A model generated the notes under the pieces. The model searched no databases, was not told where the DNA came from, and worked only from the letters and a program-made list of their open reading frames with translations. Shown here piece after piece: positions 26,485-34,916 of a stretch of DNA of 64,000 nucleotides. The first letter of the stretch is position 1. Each line of letters begins with the position of its first letter. Location of the stretch: NCBI RefSeq assembly GCF_002831665.1, contig NZ_CP025118.1, positions 806,001-870,000 on the forward strand. Reading direction: 5' to 3'. The stretch comes from Lacinutrix sp. Bg11-31. GTDB taxonomy: Bacteria > Bacteroidota > Bacteroidia > Flavobacteriales > Flavobacteriaceae. The translations under genes and the position numbers were made by a program.

Positions 26485-26940
26485 ATGAATACATTAAAGC
26501 AAGGCGATAAAGTACCAGGTTTTACAGTAAATAATCAAGATGGTAATCCAGTGTCTTTATCAGATTTTAAAGGAAAAAAATTAGTAATATTTTTTTATCC
26601 TAAAGCAAGTACACCTGGTTGTACAGCAGAAGCTTGTAATTTAACAGATAATTATAAAGCTTTACAGGATAAAGGCTACGAGATATTAGGTGTAAGTGCA
26701 GATTCTGAAAAACGCCAAACTAAATTTAAAGAAAAGTATGGTTTTCCTTTTGATTTATTAGCAGATGAAAACAAAGAAGTTCTTGAAGCTTTTGGAGTTT
26801 GGGGAGAAAAGAAATTTATGGGTAAAACTTATGATGGCATCCATAGAAAAACTTTTTTAGTAGATGAGAATGGAATAATAGTTCATGTTATTGATAAGGT
26901 AAAAACTAAAGATCATGCTGCGCAAATTCTTGAGTTATAA
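26485..26940 (+). CDS. bcp: Thioredoxin-dependent thiol peroxidase (Bcp/PrxQ)
   Basis: A peroxiredoxin of the BCP/PrxQ class that reduces hydroperoxides in the cytoplasm. From the ATG at 26485 it is 151 residues with peroxidatic Cys46 in TPGCTAEAC and the resolving Cys51 five residues later, the PrxQ pattern. Other family landmarks are FFYPKASTPG and LADENKEVLEAFGVWG. An in-frame ATG at 26464 adds seven residues (MKSKITT) not typical of the family. It is divergent from nth with a 45-base gap. Confidence 0.92.
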   Translation: MNTLKQGDKVPGFTVNNQDGNPVSLSDFKGKKLVIFFYPKASTPGCTAEACNLTDNYKALQDKGYEILGVSADSEKRQTKFKEKYGFPFDLLADENKEVLEAFGVWGEKKFMGKTYDGIHRKTFLVDENGIIVHVIDKVKTKDHAAQILEL

Positions 26941-26966
26941 TCTACAGAAGTAAATAAATATATAAA

Positions 26967-26994
26967 TGAAGCACTCTTTTTAGGGTGCTTTTTT
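26967..26994 (+). terminator. Terminator of bcp
   Basis: AAGCACTC (26969-26976), loop TTTTTA, GGGTGCTT (26983-26990), then a T-run. The stem contains one G-T pair. Its end touches the stop of the convergent CDP-alcohol phosphotransferase gene. Confidence 0.85.
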
Positions 26995-27757
26995 AGTAGA
27001 AAATCTTTCTAATACCAATAAACACAAAAACCATTAGAGTATAGATTAAAAAGAAAGGAATAATAAATTGCTTAAACCCTAATACTAACATTACAGCAAT
27101 TATTAGTAATTGAAAGCCTAATCCAAAGGTAGAAATGCTAGACATTAACCAATTAGGGAATATTTTGCCTTTGCTAGCATTATGGTCTAGTTTATAGATA
27201 ATACTATCAAATGCACCATATAATATTTTATATAACTTAAAAAGGAAAGTAACATGTTTTTGTTTTTCACCAGGTAAGGCAATTGGTATTTTGTCTTCAA
27301 ACACACGACTTGTTGTGTCTCCATCAAATTTGTTCCTTAAAATAACATAATAGTAATTGTATAGTGTGCCTTGCAATTGTATTCCTAAAAAAGCAAGTAT
27401 GGTAAGCCAGATACTGGTATCTGTGATATAGCAGATTGTAATGAAAATTAAAAAGTTTAAAATAATGTCTGAGATTGAATCTAAAAACCGTCCAGTATAA
27501 GATGGTGTTTGTTTAACACGAGCTAGTTCACCATCTGCAGCATCTAAAATAGATTTTAAAATTAGAAAAAATGCAGCTAATTCATAGTGGTTATTAAGAA
27601 TACAATAAATGGCTAATAATCCAGAAATTATAAAGCCAATAGTAACATGAATAGGAGTGAGTGTTGTGTTTTTTAAGCTGTTTGCAATAACTCTGGCTAT
27701 TGGTCTTCCATAATCTGAAAGATCAATAAATTTATGCTCCTTGGGTAGTTTTGACAT
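26993..27757 (-). CDS. CDP-alcohol phosphatidyltransferase family protein
   Basis: A 254-residue integral membrane enzyme with about six helices. The family signature D-G-x2-A-R-x8-G-x3-D-x3-D is complete at residues 75-97 (starting DGELARVK). Such enzymes transfer a phospho-alcohol group from a CDP-linked donor to an acceptor alcohol during phospholipid synthesis. The substrate (serine, glycerol phosphate, inositol or other) is not evident. It is monocistronic and convergent with bcp. Confidence 0.85.
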   Translation of the reverse strand: MSKLPKEHKFIDLSDYGRPIARVIANSLKNTTLTPIHVTIGFIISGLLAIYCILNNHYELAAFFLILKSILDAADGELARVKQTPSYTGRFLDSISDIILNFLIFITICYITDTSIWLTILAFLGIQLQGTLYNYYYVILRNKFDGDTTSRVFEDKIPIALPGEKQKHVTFLFKLYKILYGAFDSIIYKLDHNASKGKIFPNWLMSSISTFGLGFQLLIIAVMLVLGFKQFIIPFFLIYTLMVFVFIGIRKIFY

Positions 27758-27818
27758 ATGTTTTCATAGAAATCTGTACTGTGGAATATACCTGTTTACA
27801 AGATTGTGTAAGTCACTT

Positions 27819-27850
27819 CAAAGATACAACATCACAATTGATTACCCCAA
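27819..27850 (-). promoter_or_regulatory. Probable promoter of the CDP-alcohol phosphotransferase gene
   Basis: On the minus strand TTG (plus 27848-27850), a 21-base spacer, then TATCTTTG (plus 27819-27826), an exact TAnnTTTG. It is 60 bases upstream of the ATG. Confidence 0.45.
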
Positions 27851-27862
27851 TAGTAAAACAAT

Positions 27863-27898
27863 AAAACCCAATAATTAAAAATGAAACTATTGGGTTTT
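27863..27898 (-). terminator. Terminator of the His-rich TonB receptor gene
   Basis: An 11-bp perfect stem AAAACCCAATA (27863-27873) / TATTGGGTTTT (27888-27898) with a 14-base AT-rich loop, 19 bases past the receptor stop on the minus strand. Confidence 0.85.
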
Positions 27899-27916
27899 GT
27901 TAAAATTTTGAACTCG

Positions 27917-30124
27917 TTATATTTTATAGCTCAATCCAACGTTAATGTTGCGTCCTATATTAAAAACACCGTCACCTTTTAAACGCGATAAATGATTAAT
28001 GTATGTTTTATTAGTTAAATTATTACCAGAAACAGATAATGATAACCGATTGTTAAACACCGTAAAATCACCACCAAATCCTGCGCTTAACAAAGTGTAA
28101 CTACCTGTTGGAGTTTCAAAATTACTTACATTATTTTGCTGGAAAGTGTTTTTTAGTTTTACAAAAGCATAGCTTTTATTAATCCATTTTTTATCAAATT
28201 CTACACGAATAGTGTTTGTTAAACTATTAGCAGGAATTAATGGTAAATAATCGCCATTGTCTTGTTTTCCAGTTACAGTCTCGAAACTACTCTCGAAGTG
28301 TAACCAATCTAAAGGATGAGGATGAAAATGTAAACCAAACTCTCCTCCATATAAATTTGCATTTTGCTGTAAGTAATTAAAAACAGGATCTTCGTTTATA
28401 AAAGTCCCGTTTGGAGTAAGATAAATGTAGTTATTTATACTATTATAAAATCCGTTAGCAAAAACTTCAACATGTTCATTTTTATATTCTAAAGCTAAAT
28501 CTGCTTGGAAGTTCTGCTCATTTTTTAAGTTAGTATTTCCTATTTCAAATCGGTTTGTACCTTCGTGAGATCCAAAACTAGTGAGTTCTGCTAAATTTGG
28601 AGCTCTAAAACCAGAAGCAATATTTAATCTTGCTACTACTTTTTCTGTGAGATTTGTTTTTGCTCCTATAGCAGCATTTATACTATTAAATTCTTTGTTT
28701 AGACCGTCAATCACATTTATATTTCGGTTATCGTAACGCGCTCCTAATTGCACATCTACTTTATTAAAATGAATATGTGATGTTGCTAAAATGCCAAAAT
28801 CGTTAGTTGTTGCATCAGGAATTAATTGCTCTTCACCATAATTAGAATTGATTTGGTGCATGCCTTGAACACCAACTATAGTTTCAAATTTACCAAGTGT
28901 TGGTAAATTATATTTAATATTATAATTCGCTGTTTTTAGTTTCATATGTAAAGCAGCAGCTAGCACTTCATCTTCATGTGCTTCGTCATGTTCCTCTTCG
29001 TCATGGTGTTCTTCAAACTCCTTCCTATCATTATAAGTGTAGCCTAAGTTTACATCTAGACTAGAATTATTAAAAAACACTTTAGATTTAGAGCTAAAAA
29101 TATGATTTGTTAAATCTTGATAAGGTAACAATGGCGTTTTTGCAGTAGATTGTTCTCCAATTTCTTCAGGTAATCCTAATTTTGAATGATTGACGTTGTA
29201 ACGGAAATCGGTTTTAAATCCTTCTTTTTGGTAGCCTAAACCAGCCTTAAAATCTTGTTCTCTAAATCGCGTGTTTGTAACACGATAATCTTCAGTTTTA
29301 TAATCGGAATGTTCAGCCAGACTTCCTCTAAACAGAAATTTAAAATTATCTGATGACGATTTGTAACCTACATTTGTGCTATAGCCTTTAGTATTACTAT
29401 AATAATTGGTATTAAAATCGGCTGAAGAAGTATTTTGCACAGCAAAACGTTCTGGGTTAATGTATAATACACCACCAATCGCATCGCTACCATAGAGTAG
29501 AGAAGCAGGTCCTTTTATAATTTCTACACTCTCAATTCCTGAGCCATTTATTCCTAATCCATGTTCGCCTCCAAATTGTTGATTTTCTAATCTAACGCCT
29601 TGTGCATAAACTAAAACACGGTTAGAACTTAAGCCACGAATTACAGGTTTACCAATGCTTAATCCTGTAGAAATACTTTCTACTCCTGCAATACTTGTAA
29701 TACCATCTGCTAATGTTACAGCTCCGTTTTGTTTTAAAGCAGACATGCTTTCGCGTTCTACTTTCATAACGTTGTCACTTTGTAATCTATGAAAAGGAGT
29801 AGAAATAATGAGCTCTTCCATTTCTATTGCGGAAGAGTTAAGTGCTATATTTAAAGTACCTTTTAATGGAAGATTTATGGTTTTTGAAACGGTTTCAAAA
29901 CCAAGAATAGAAAAAATAATGGTTTGATTACCTTCTGGTAATCCAGAAAGATTAAATAATCCTTCACTATTTGTAATTGTGCCTTTTTCAAGTTGTGCAA
30001 AATATACAGTTACATCCTCTAAAGGTTCTTGAGTGAAATTGTCTGTAACTTTACCTGTTATTGTTTGTTGCGCTAATACGCAGTTAGTTGCCATGAATGC
30101 GACAACTAAAATTAAATATTTCAT
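27917..30124 (-). CDS. TonB-dependent outer-membrane receptor with a His/Glu/Asp-rich loop
   Basis: The 735-residue receptor has a signal peptide (MKYLILVVAFMATNCVLAQ), a carboxypeptidase-regulatory-like domain (~20-105, starting TITGKVTDNFTQEPLEDVTV), a plug (~120-225 with IESVEIIKGPASLLYGSDAI) and a 22-stranded barrel ending in a typical C-terminal strand (NIGRNINVGLSYKI). Around residues 367-384 a loop holds a run of His, Glu and Asp (EFEEHHDEEEHDEAHEDEV), which points to a divalent metal such as zinc or copper as substrate. The small His/Cys-rich protein upstream (66-base gap) strengthens this. No Fur- or Zur-type site could be identified by eye. Confidence 0.88.
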   Translation of the reverse strand: MKYLILVVAFMATNCVLAQQTITGKVTDNFTQEPLEDVTVYFAQLEKGTITNSEGLFNLSGLPEGNQTIIFSILGFETVSKTINLPLKGTLNIALNSSAIEMEELIISTPFHRLQSDNVMKVERESMSALKQNGAVTLADGITSIAGVESISTGLSIGKPVIRGLSSNRVLVYAQGVRLENQQFGGEHGLGINGSGIESVEIIKGPASLLYGSDAIGGVLYINPERFAVQNTSSADFNTNYYSNTKGYSTNVGYKSSSDNFKFLFRGSLAEHSDYKTEDYRVTNTRFREQDFKAGLGYQKEGFKTDFRYNVNHSKLGLPEEIGEQSTAKTPLLPYQDLTNHIFSSKSKVFFNNSSLDVNLGYTYNDRKEFEEHHDEEEHDEAHEDEVLAAALHMKLKTANYNIKYNLPTLGKFETIVGVQGMHQINSNYGEEQLIPDATTNDFGILATSHIHFNKVDVQLGARYDNRNINVIDGLNKEFNSINAAIGAKTNLTEKVVARLNIASGFRAPNLAELTSFGSHEGTNRFEIGNTNLKNEQNFQADLALEYKNEHVEVFANGFYNSINNYIYLTPNGTFINEDPVFNYLQQNANLYGGEFGLHFHPHPLDWLHFESSFETVTGKQDNGDYLPLIPANSLTNTIRVEFDKKWINKSYAFVKLKNTFQQNNVSNFETPTGSYTLLSAGFGGDFTVFNNRLSLSVSGNNLTNKTYINHLSRLKGDGVFNIGRNINVGLSYKI

Positions 30125-30190
30125 ATTTATAATTTTAATTTAATAATTATGTAGCTGAATGTTAAGTGTTTCAGCGAAAAAAAACGATTA

Positions 30191-30523
30191 TTAAATTAAT
30201 TGTGGAGGTCCACGAAGAGAGAATGGTAAACGTTGAAAATCACTTATAAAATGATATTGTGATTTAGTTATTTTATGATTGTTTTCTACAATTATTACTT
30301 CTGAAGGAATTGCCTCAAATGCAAATACTGTATTTAATTTAAACTTGTAAAATTCACAGTCTACTTCAACTTCATGAAAATGGCTGTCTGAAGGATTAGT
30401 GCATACCTCATGTTTGTGATTTTCAAAAATATGGGCAAATTTCACAACAGAAGGTAAGACAACAGCAAACAATAGCAGTATTGCAATACTCTTAATTATT
30501 ATATGTTGAATTTTGTATTCCAT
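30191..30523 (-). CDS. Small membrane-anchored His/Cys protein upstream of the TonB receptor
   Basis: A 110-residue protein with one N-terminal hydrophobic segment (IKSIAILLLFAVVLPSVVKF) followed by a putative metal-binding stretch: H-K-H-x-V-C, then H-F-H and a second D-C within about 25 residues. It begins directly after the stop of the DUF6787-like gene (TAAATG) and precedes the TonB receptor by 66 bases, so all three are likely co-transcribed. A role in metal handling is inferred from the residues and the neighbour; I do not recognise a named family. Confidence 0.7.
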   Translation of the reverse strand: MEYKIQHIIIKSIAILLLFAVVLPSVVKFAHIFENHKHEVCTNPSDSHFHEVEVDCEFYKFKLNTVFAFEAIPSEVIIVENNHKITKSQYHFISDFQRLPFSLRGPPQLI

Positions 30524-31018
30524 TTAATCTAAAAAGCGTCCTAAGCCAAAACGACGTAACATTTTCTTTTCGAATTCCCAGAAAAACTTGCCTTGACCAA
30601 GCAAGTAACCAATAATTACTAATAAAATTTGGTAGAAAATAATGCCAATAGTAACGTATAATAACCAATAAACAAAGACATTTAAGTTTTCTTTAGTAAT
30701 TCCTAAAAACTTAATAAAAGGTCTGCCTACAAGCAAAGACGAAGAACCAGTAATAGAAAAAACAATAAATATTCTAATTATTTCCCAGCGTTGTTTAACT
30801 ACCCACTTATTTTCTAGTTTTTTGAAGATTACTAGAACTAGGCGTAAAAGGATAAAAGAAATTAGGAGCGCAAATGCAATTTGGAAGGCTATATGGTTTT
30901 CTTCTCTAAATAATCCTGCTATTTTAAAGCTAGAATAAAAAAGGCCTAACAAACCTATTAAAGGAAATAGTAATTGCCAGTTTTTTGTGATTTCCCAACT
31001 TTTTTTAAATTGCTTCAT
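30524..31018 (-). CDS. Four-helix membrane protein (DUF6787-like)
   Basis: A 164-residue protein with about four membrane helices (WQLLFPLIGLLGLFYSSF, ISFILLRLVLVIF, IFIVFSITGSSSLLVG and a long YWLLYVTIGIIFYQILLVI segment) and a basic C-terminus. The helix-III motif V-F-S-I-T-G-S-S-S-L-x-V-G and the closing FFWEFEKKMLRRFG match what I recall of DUF6787 in Bacteroidota; the name is tentative. Its stop abuts the ATG of the next gene with no spacer. Confidence 0.65.
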   Translation of the reverse strand: MKQFKKSWEITKNWQLLFPLIGLLGLFYSSFKIAGLFREENHIAFQIAFALLISFILLRLVLVIFKKLENKWVVKQRWEIIRIFIVFSITGSSSLLVGRPFIKFLGITKENLNVFVYWLLYVTIGIIFYQILLVIIGYLLGQGKFFWEFEKKMLRRFGLGRFLD

Positions 31019-31047
31019 TGCCTTTTTTTAGAAGCTGCAAATATAAA

Positions 31048-31488
31048 TTAATTTTGAGGGACTCTGCCGCCTAAAAGGTTTTGATTGTATCTGTTTTGAA
31101 AATAAATAAAGTAGTTATATATTTTGTAATTAACATCGTAACCATAATCGGTTCCATAAGTATAATTAATTTCCATTTCGTATAAATTGGAGTTGTATTG
31201 TCCAGGCTGTAATACGCGTCTATTCCATTCTTGAACGTAACGAATATTCTTGGTTTCTAAGTAGTTTTGTGTATAGAACCCTTCAGGTTTAGCATTAGAA
31301 GCAAGGTATGAGCCAAATCCAGCTTCAATAATTATAACATCGTACTCAATAGTGTCTCCCGAAATTTTAATGGTATCACCTTTTTTTACTTGAACTTCTT
31401 CATTTTTTTGTGATCTTGTCGTTTCTTTAGAAGAATTACAAGCAAAAATAAGAACCATAATACTAAGTAATAGAAGTGTATTTTTCAT
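31048..31488 (-). CDS. Small lipoprotein (DUF6146-like)
   Basis: The 146-residue protein has a lipoprotein signal (lipobox LIFAC, Cys17), then a Lys/Glu linker and a compact domain containing GDTIEYDVIIIEAGFGSYLA and a Tyr-rich end (YEMEINYTYGTDYGYDVNY). This arrangement matches DUF6146 as I remember it. No enzymatic residues are evident. It lies 29 bases upstream of the membrane gene at 30524-31018 on the same strand and probably heads that transcript. Confidence 0.65.
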   Translation of the reverse strand: MKNTLLLLSIMVLIFACNSSKETTRSQKNEEVQVKKGDTIKISGDTIEYDVIIIEAGFGSYLASNAKPEGFYTQNYLETKNIRYVQEWNRRVLQPGQYNSNLYEMEINYTYGTDYGYDVNYKIYNYFIYFQNRYNQNLLGGRVPQN

Positions 31489-31542
31489 GAGTTTAATTTT
31501 TAAAAAAATACGAATTTTAGAGGTGAGTTTAGTTGTAAAACA

Positions 31543-31572
31543 AAAAGAGCCAAACCTTAATTTGACTCTTTT
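31543..31572 (-). terminator. Terminator of the DUF937 gene
   Basis: AAAAGAG (31543-31549) pairs with CTCTTTT (31566-31572), with an inner CAAA/TTTG stem past one mismatch. It is 28 bases beyond the DUF937 stop on the minus strand. Confidence 0.75.
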
Positions 31573-31599
31573 ATATATTATTTCAATTTTTGATAAATA

Positions 31600-32250
31600 T
31601 TATTTTCCAAAAAGACCACCTAATAATCCACCAAGACCACCTTTTCCTTTAGTTGCTTGACCTAATACCATTCCGGCAACATCATCTATAATACTACCAT
31701 CTCCATCACTATCTAACATTTTTTCAAGGAAAGTTTGTTCTTGTGTTCTTCCTCCTGCAGAACTAGCTCCACCAAGTAAACCACCAAGTAAACCACTTAA
31801 GTCTCCTGCAGAACTTACATTGTTTTGACTTGCTTGTTTTCCTAAAACACCCATTAGAATTGGTGCTGCAACTTTTAAAATATCTGCAACTGCACTTGCG
31901 TCCATACCAGCTTTTTGACCTAGTACTTGTTCAACGTTTGTTTTTTTATTTCCTAAAATATGACCTAATATCTTATCTCCATCATTTTTAACATCGTCGT
32001 TAACACCACCACCAAATAATCCACCAAGATTATCTAAGATATTTCCATTGTGCTTACCATTAATTGCTCCCATTAATCCTTCTGCTCCTTCTGGAGTAGA
32101 TGCATTACGTTCCATTGCTTTCATTAAAACAGGTAAAGCCATACTTAATAAACTACCTGTTTTTCCTTGGTCTTGTCCTGTTGATCCGGCAACACCACTA
32201 ATTATTGATTTTCCTAAATCACTTCCTAATAAATCTAAAATTCCCGACAT
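31600..32250 (-). CDS. DUF937 family protein
   Basis: A 216-residue Gly/Leu/Asp-rich soluble protein without a signal peptide. It contains the DUF937 hallmarks: SLLSMALPVLMKAMERNAST, LGHILGNKKTNVEQVLGQKA, then VADILKVAAPILMGVLGKQA, ending in repeated GGLLGGLFG. An acidic D-S-D-G-D-G-S segment near residue 185 resembles a single Ca-binding loop. Function is not established. It is a single-gene transcript with terminators on both sides. Confidence 0.8.
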   Translation of the reverse strand: MSGILDLLGSDLGKSIISGVAGSTGQDQGKTGSLLSMALPVLMKAMERNASTPEGAEGLMGAINGKHNGNILDNLGGLFGGGVNDDVKNDGDKILGHILGNKKTNVEQVLGQKAGMDASAVADILKVAAPILMGVLGKQASQNNVSSAGDLSGLLGGLLGGASSAGGRTQEQTFLEKMLDSDGDGSIIDDVAGMVLGQATKGKGGLGGLLGGLFGK

Positions 32251-32297
32251 TCTTTAATATTTTTTAAGTTGTTATTGTGTTGAAAAGGTACATAAAA

Positions 32298-32325
32298 AAA
32301 GCCTTAACGTTAATATTAAGGCTTT
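32298..32325 (-). terminator. Terminator downstream of serA
   Basis: AAAGCCTTAA (32298-32307), 8-base loop, TTAAGGCTTT (32316-32325), with A- and T-rich flanks. It lies 38 bases past the serA stop on the minus strand. Confidence 0.88.
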
Positions 32326-32362
32326 AGATTTTATTTTGTTTTGAAATTTAAACGACAAACGG

Positions 32363-33325
32363 TTAGTTTTTGTCGGTGAGTAACAAGTTTTTGATTTGTG
32401 TCGCCAATTCAACACCAATACGATCTTGTGCTTCGTTAGTTGCAGCGCCAATATGTGGTGTTAAAGATATTTTCGGATTCATAAGTACTTGAACAGCAGG
32501 AGTTGGTTCGTCTTGAAACGTGTCTAAACCTGCGAATGCAATTTTACCACTATCTAAAGCTTTTACTAACTCTACTTCATTTACAACACCACCACGAGCA
32601 GCATTTATTAAAGCAGAACCATCTTTCATCAGATCAAATTGGGCTTTACCAATTACATAGTCTTTTTGTGCAGGTACGTGAAGCGTAACAAAGTCCGATT
32701 CTTTTAAAACGTCATCCATTGGTTGCGTTTTAATATTGAAGTTTGCAGATTGTCCATCGAAAAAAGTAACAGATACATCTGCAGTATCCATAAATTTATC
32801 GGCAGCAATAACTTTCATACCAACACCTAAACCTATTTTTGCAACTTCTTGTCCAATACGTCCAAAACCAATAATACCAAGAGTTTTCCCTCTTAATTCA
32901 ACTCCTTTTGCGTAGTTTTTCTTAAGTTTCTTAAATTGAGTATCACCATCTAACGGCATGTTTCTATTAGAATCGTATAAATAACGCACACCTGTAAAAA
33001 GGTGAGCGAATACTAATTCAGCGACAGATTGAGAAGAAGCAGCAGGTGTGTTAATTACGTGTAATCCTTGTTCACGTGCATAATCTACATCTATATTATC
33101 CATACCAACACCACCACGTCCAATAATTTTTAAATCTGGACAAGCATCAATAACTTCTTTTCTTACTGTTGTTGCACTACGTACTAAAACAACACTAATT
33201 TTATTTTCGTTAATATAGTTTGCTAATTGCTCTTGTGCTACTGTTGTTGTAGATACTTCGAATCCCGCGCTTTCTAAAGCGTCAATTCCACTTTGAGAAA
33301 TACCATCGTTTGCTAATACTTTCAT
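32363..33325 (-). CDS. serA: D-3-phosphoglycerate dehydrogenase
   Basis: This enzyme oxidises 3-phosphoglycerate to 3-phosphohydroxypyruvate, the first step of serine synthesis. The 320-residue form has the Rossmann motif GIIGFGRIGQEVAK and the catalytic Arg/Glu/His set of D-2-hydroxyacid dehydrogenases (NAARGGVVNE; DTFQDEPTP; LTPHIGAAT). It lacks the C-terminal ACT and intervening domains of longer SerA forms, so serine feedback control is not expected. It lies 112 bases after serC on the same strand; a REP-like hairpin sits between them. Phosphoserine made here could also feed the cysteate synthase-like enzyme at 6373. Confidence 0.92.
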   Translation of the reverse strand: MKVLANDGISQSGIDALESAGFEVSTTTVAQEQLANYINENKISVVLVRSATTVRKEVIDACPDLKIIGRGGVGMDNIDVDYAREQGLHVINTPAASSQSVAELVFAHLFTGVRYLYDSNRNMPLDGDTQFKKLKKNYAKGVELRGKTLGIIGFGRIGQEVAKIGLGVGMKVIAADKFMDTADVSVTFFDGQSANFNIKTQPMDDVLKESDFVTLHVPAQKDYVIGKAQFDLMKDGSALINAARGGVVNEVELVKALDSGKIAFAGLDTFQDEPTPAVQVLMNPKISLTPHIGAATNEAQDRIGVELATQIKNLLLTDKN

Positions 33326-33345
33326 TGAAAAAATTTATTTTTTCA

Positions 33346-33363
33346 TTTCCGTGAAGACGGAAA
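33346..33363. repeat. REP-like hairpin between serC and serA
   Basis: TTTCCGT (33346-33352), GAAG, ACGGAAA (33357-33363), preceded by TTTCA and followed by TCTC. The form CATTTCCG...CGGAAATCTC resembles dispersed extragenic palindromes in flavobacterial genomes and is related to the elements at 45805 and 57429. Confidence 0.5.
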
Positions 33364-33437
33364 TCTCTTTAATTAATATTTTATTTAAATAAGTTTGGGT
33401 AAGGCTGCCAAGTAAAGACTGCTCACTGCCAACTGTT

Positions 33438-34499
33438 TTAAGCTTTACTCTCTAATTCACTCATAATCTCTACCAATACCTTTACACTGTCAAGTGATAA
33501 AGCATTGTACATTGATGCTCTGTAACCACCAACACTTCTGTGGCCATTAATACCGTTAATACCGCCTTCTTTACACATAGCATCGAAAGTTTCTTTAAGG
33601 TTTTCGTTCTCTAGTGTAAAGGTTGCATTCATTTTAGAACGGTCTTCTTTAGCAGCATAACCTTTAAAAAGTGGATTTAAATCTATTTCAGAATACATTA
33701 CAATTGCTTTCTTATCGTTTTCTTTTTCTATTGCTTTAATTCCACCTAAATCTTTTAACCATTGCATAGTTAACATAGAAGTATAGACAGCAAATACTGG
33801 AGGAGTATTAAACATACTACCTTTATCGATATGCACTTTATAATCCATCATAGATGGCATTTTACGAGATACTTTACCAAGAATATCTTCTTTAATTACA
33901 ACTAAAGTTGTTCCTGCAGGTCCCATATTTTTTTGAGCTCCAGCATATATTAAATCAAATTTTGAAAAGTCTAATGTACGAGAGAAAATATCACTACTCA
34001 TGTCACAAACCAACGGAATATCTACTTTTGGAAAACTTTTCATTTGTGTTCCAAAAATGGTATTGTTAGACGTACAGTGAAAATAGTCGTAATCTGAAGG
34101 TACATCGTAACCTTTAGGAATGTAATTGTAGTTAGCATTTTTTGAAGAAGCTACTTCGTAAACATCATCGTAAATTTTAGCTTCTTTAATTGCTTTATCA
34201 CTCCAGGCACCTGTATTTAAGTATCCTGCTCTTTTTTCTAGTAAATTAAGTGCAACCATTAAAAACTGCGTACTTGCTCCACCTTGTAAAAATAAAGCTT
34301 TGTAGCCTTTTCCTTCTAAGCCTAAAAGTTCTAAAGCTAAAGCTCTAGCTTTTTCCATAACATCTACAAAAGGTTTACTTCTATGCGATATCTCTATTAA
34401 AGATAATCCGTTATCGAAATCTAATAAGGCTTCCGAAGCTTTTAAAATTACTTCTTTAGGTAATACGCAAGGTCCTGCGCTAAAATTGTGTCTTTTCAT
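33438..34499 (-). CDS. serC: Phosphoserine aminotransferase
   Basis: A PLP enzyme that converts 3-phosphohydroxypyruvate and glutamate to O-phosphoserine. The 353-residue protein shows the canonical start KRHNFSAGPCVLP, the HRS motif (ISHRSKPF), and the PLP lysine K190 in YAGAQKNMGPAG. Length is normal. It precedes serA on the same strand, so two successive enzymes of serine synthesis are probably made together. Confidence 0.95.
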   Translation of the reverse strand: MKRHNFSAGPCVLPKEVILKASEALLDFDNGLSLIEISHRSKPFVDVMEKARALALELLGLEGKGYKALFLQGGASTQFLMVALNLLEKRAGYLNTGAWSDKAIKEAKIYDDVYEVASSKNANYNYIPKGYDVPSDYDYFHCTSNNTIFGTQMKSFPKVDIPLVCDMSSDIFSRTLDFSKFDLIYAGAQKNMGPAGTTLVVIKEDILGKVSRKMPSMMDYKVHIDKGSMFNTPPVFAVYTSMLTMQWLKDLGGIKAIEKENDKKAIVMYSEIDLNPLFKGYAAKEDRSKMNATFTLENENLKETFDAMCKEGGINGINGHRSVGGYRASMYNALSLDSVKVLVEIMSELESKA

Positions 34500-34916
34500 G
34501 GTATGCTGAATTTATTTCAGGATGTATTAATATTTCATTTTCTTTTAAAAATGATTTGAATAACAAGAATACAAAGGTGCTAAATATTGAATTGTTTTCT
34601 GTTATTAATATGATAATTTATTAGCGTTAATTTTAAGAAATGTTAATATTTAACTTTGCGCAAAAGAACAATAATAATATTATAACCTAAATTAAATACT
34701 GTTTTTGGTACAGTTTTTAACTTGGTGAAATTAGTTTTAATGTACTGACATTTAGTGTGTTTGGCTTTTAAACGATACGCTGTTCAAAAATCTAAACAAA
34801 ATGCATTAATGAGTTTTGTGAATTTTGTTTAAAATTATTTTTAAATAAATTGTCAAGTGTTTTAATAATTAAGCCAAAAGTAAAGCTGTGTAAAAACTGA
34901 ACGCTATTTATATATT
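34500..34916. other. 417-bp AT-rich intergenic region
   Basis: No ORF of note. The right part lies downstream of the luxC-like gene and the left part upstream of serC. On the plus strand TAACTTTG (34651-34658) matches TAnnTTTG, and a 5-bp hairpin ACTGT...ACAGT followed by T's is at 34698-34719. Together these could mark a short transcript, but the evidence is thin. Confidence 0.3.
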
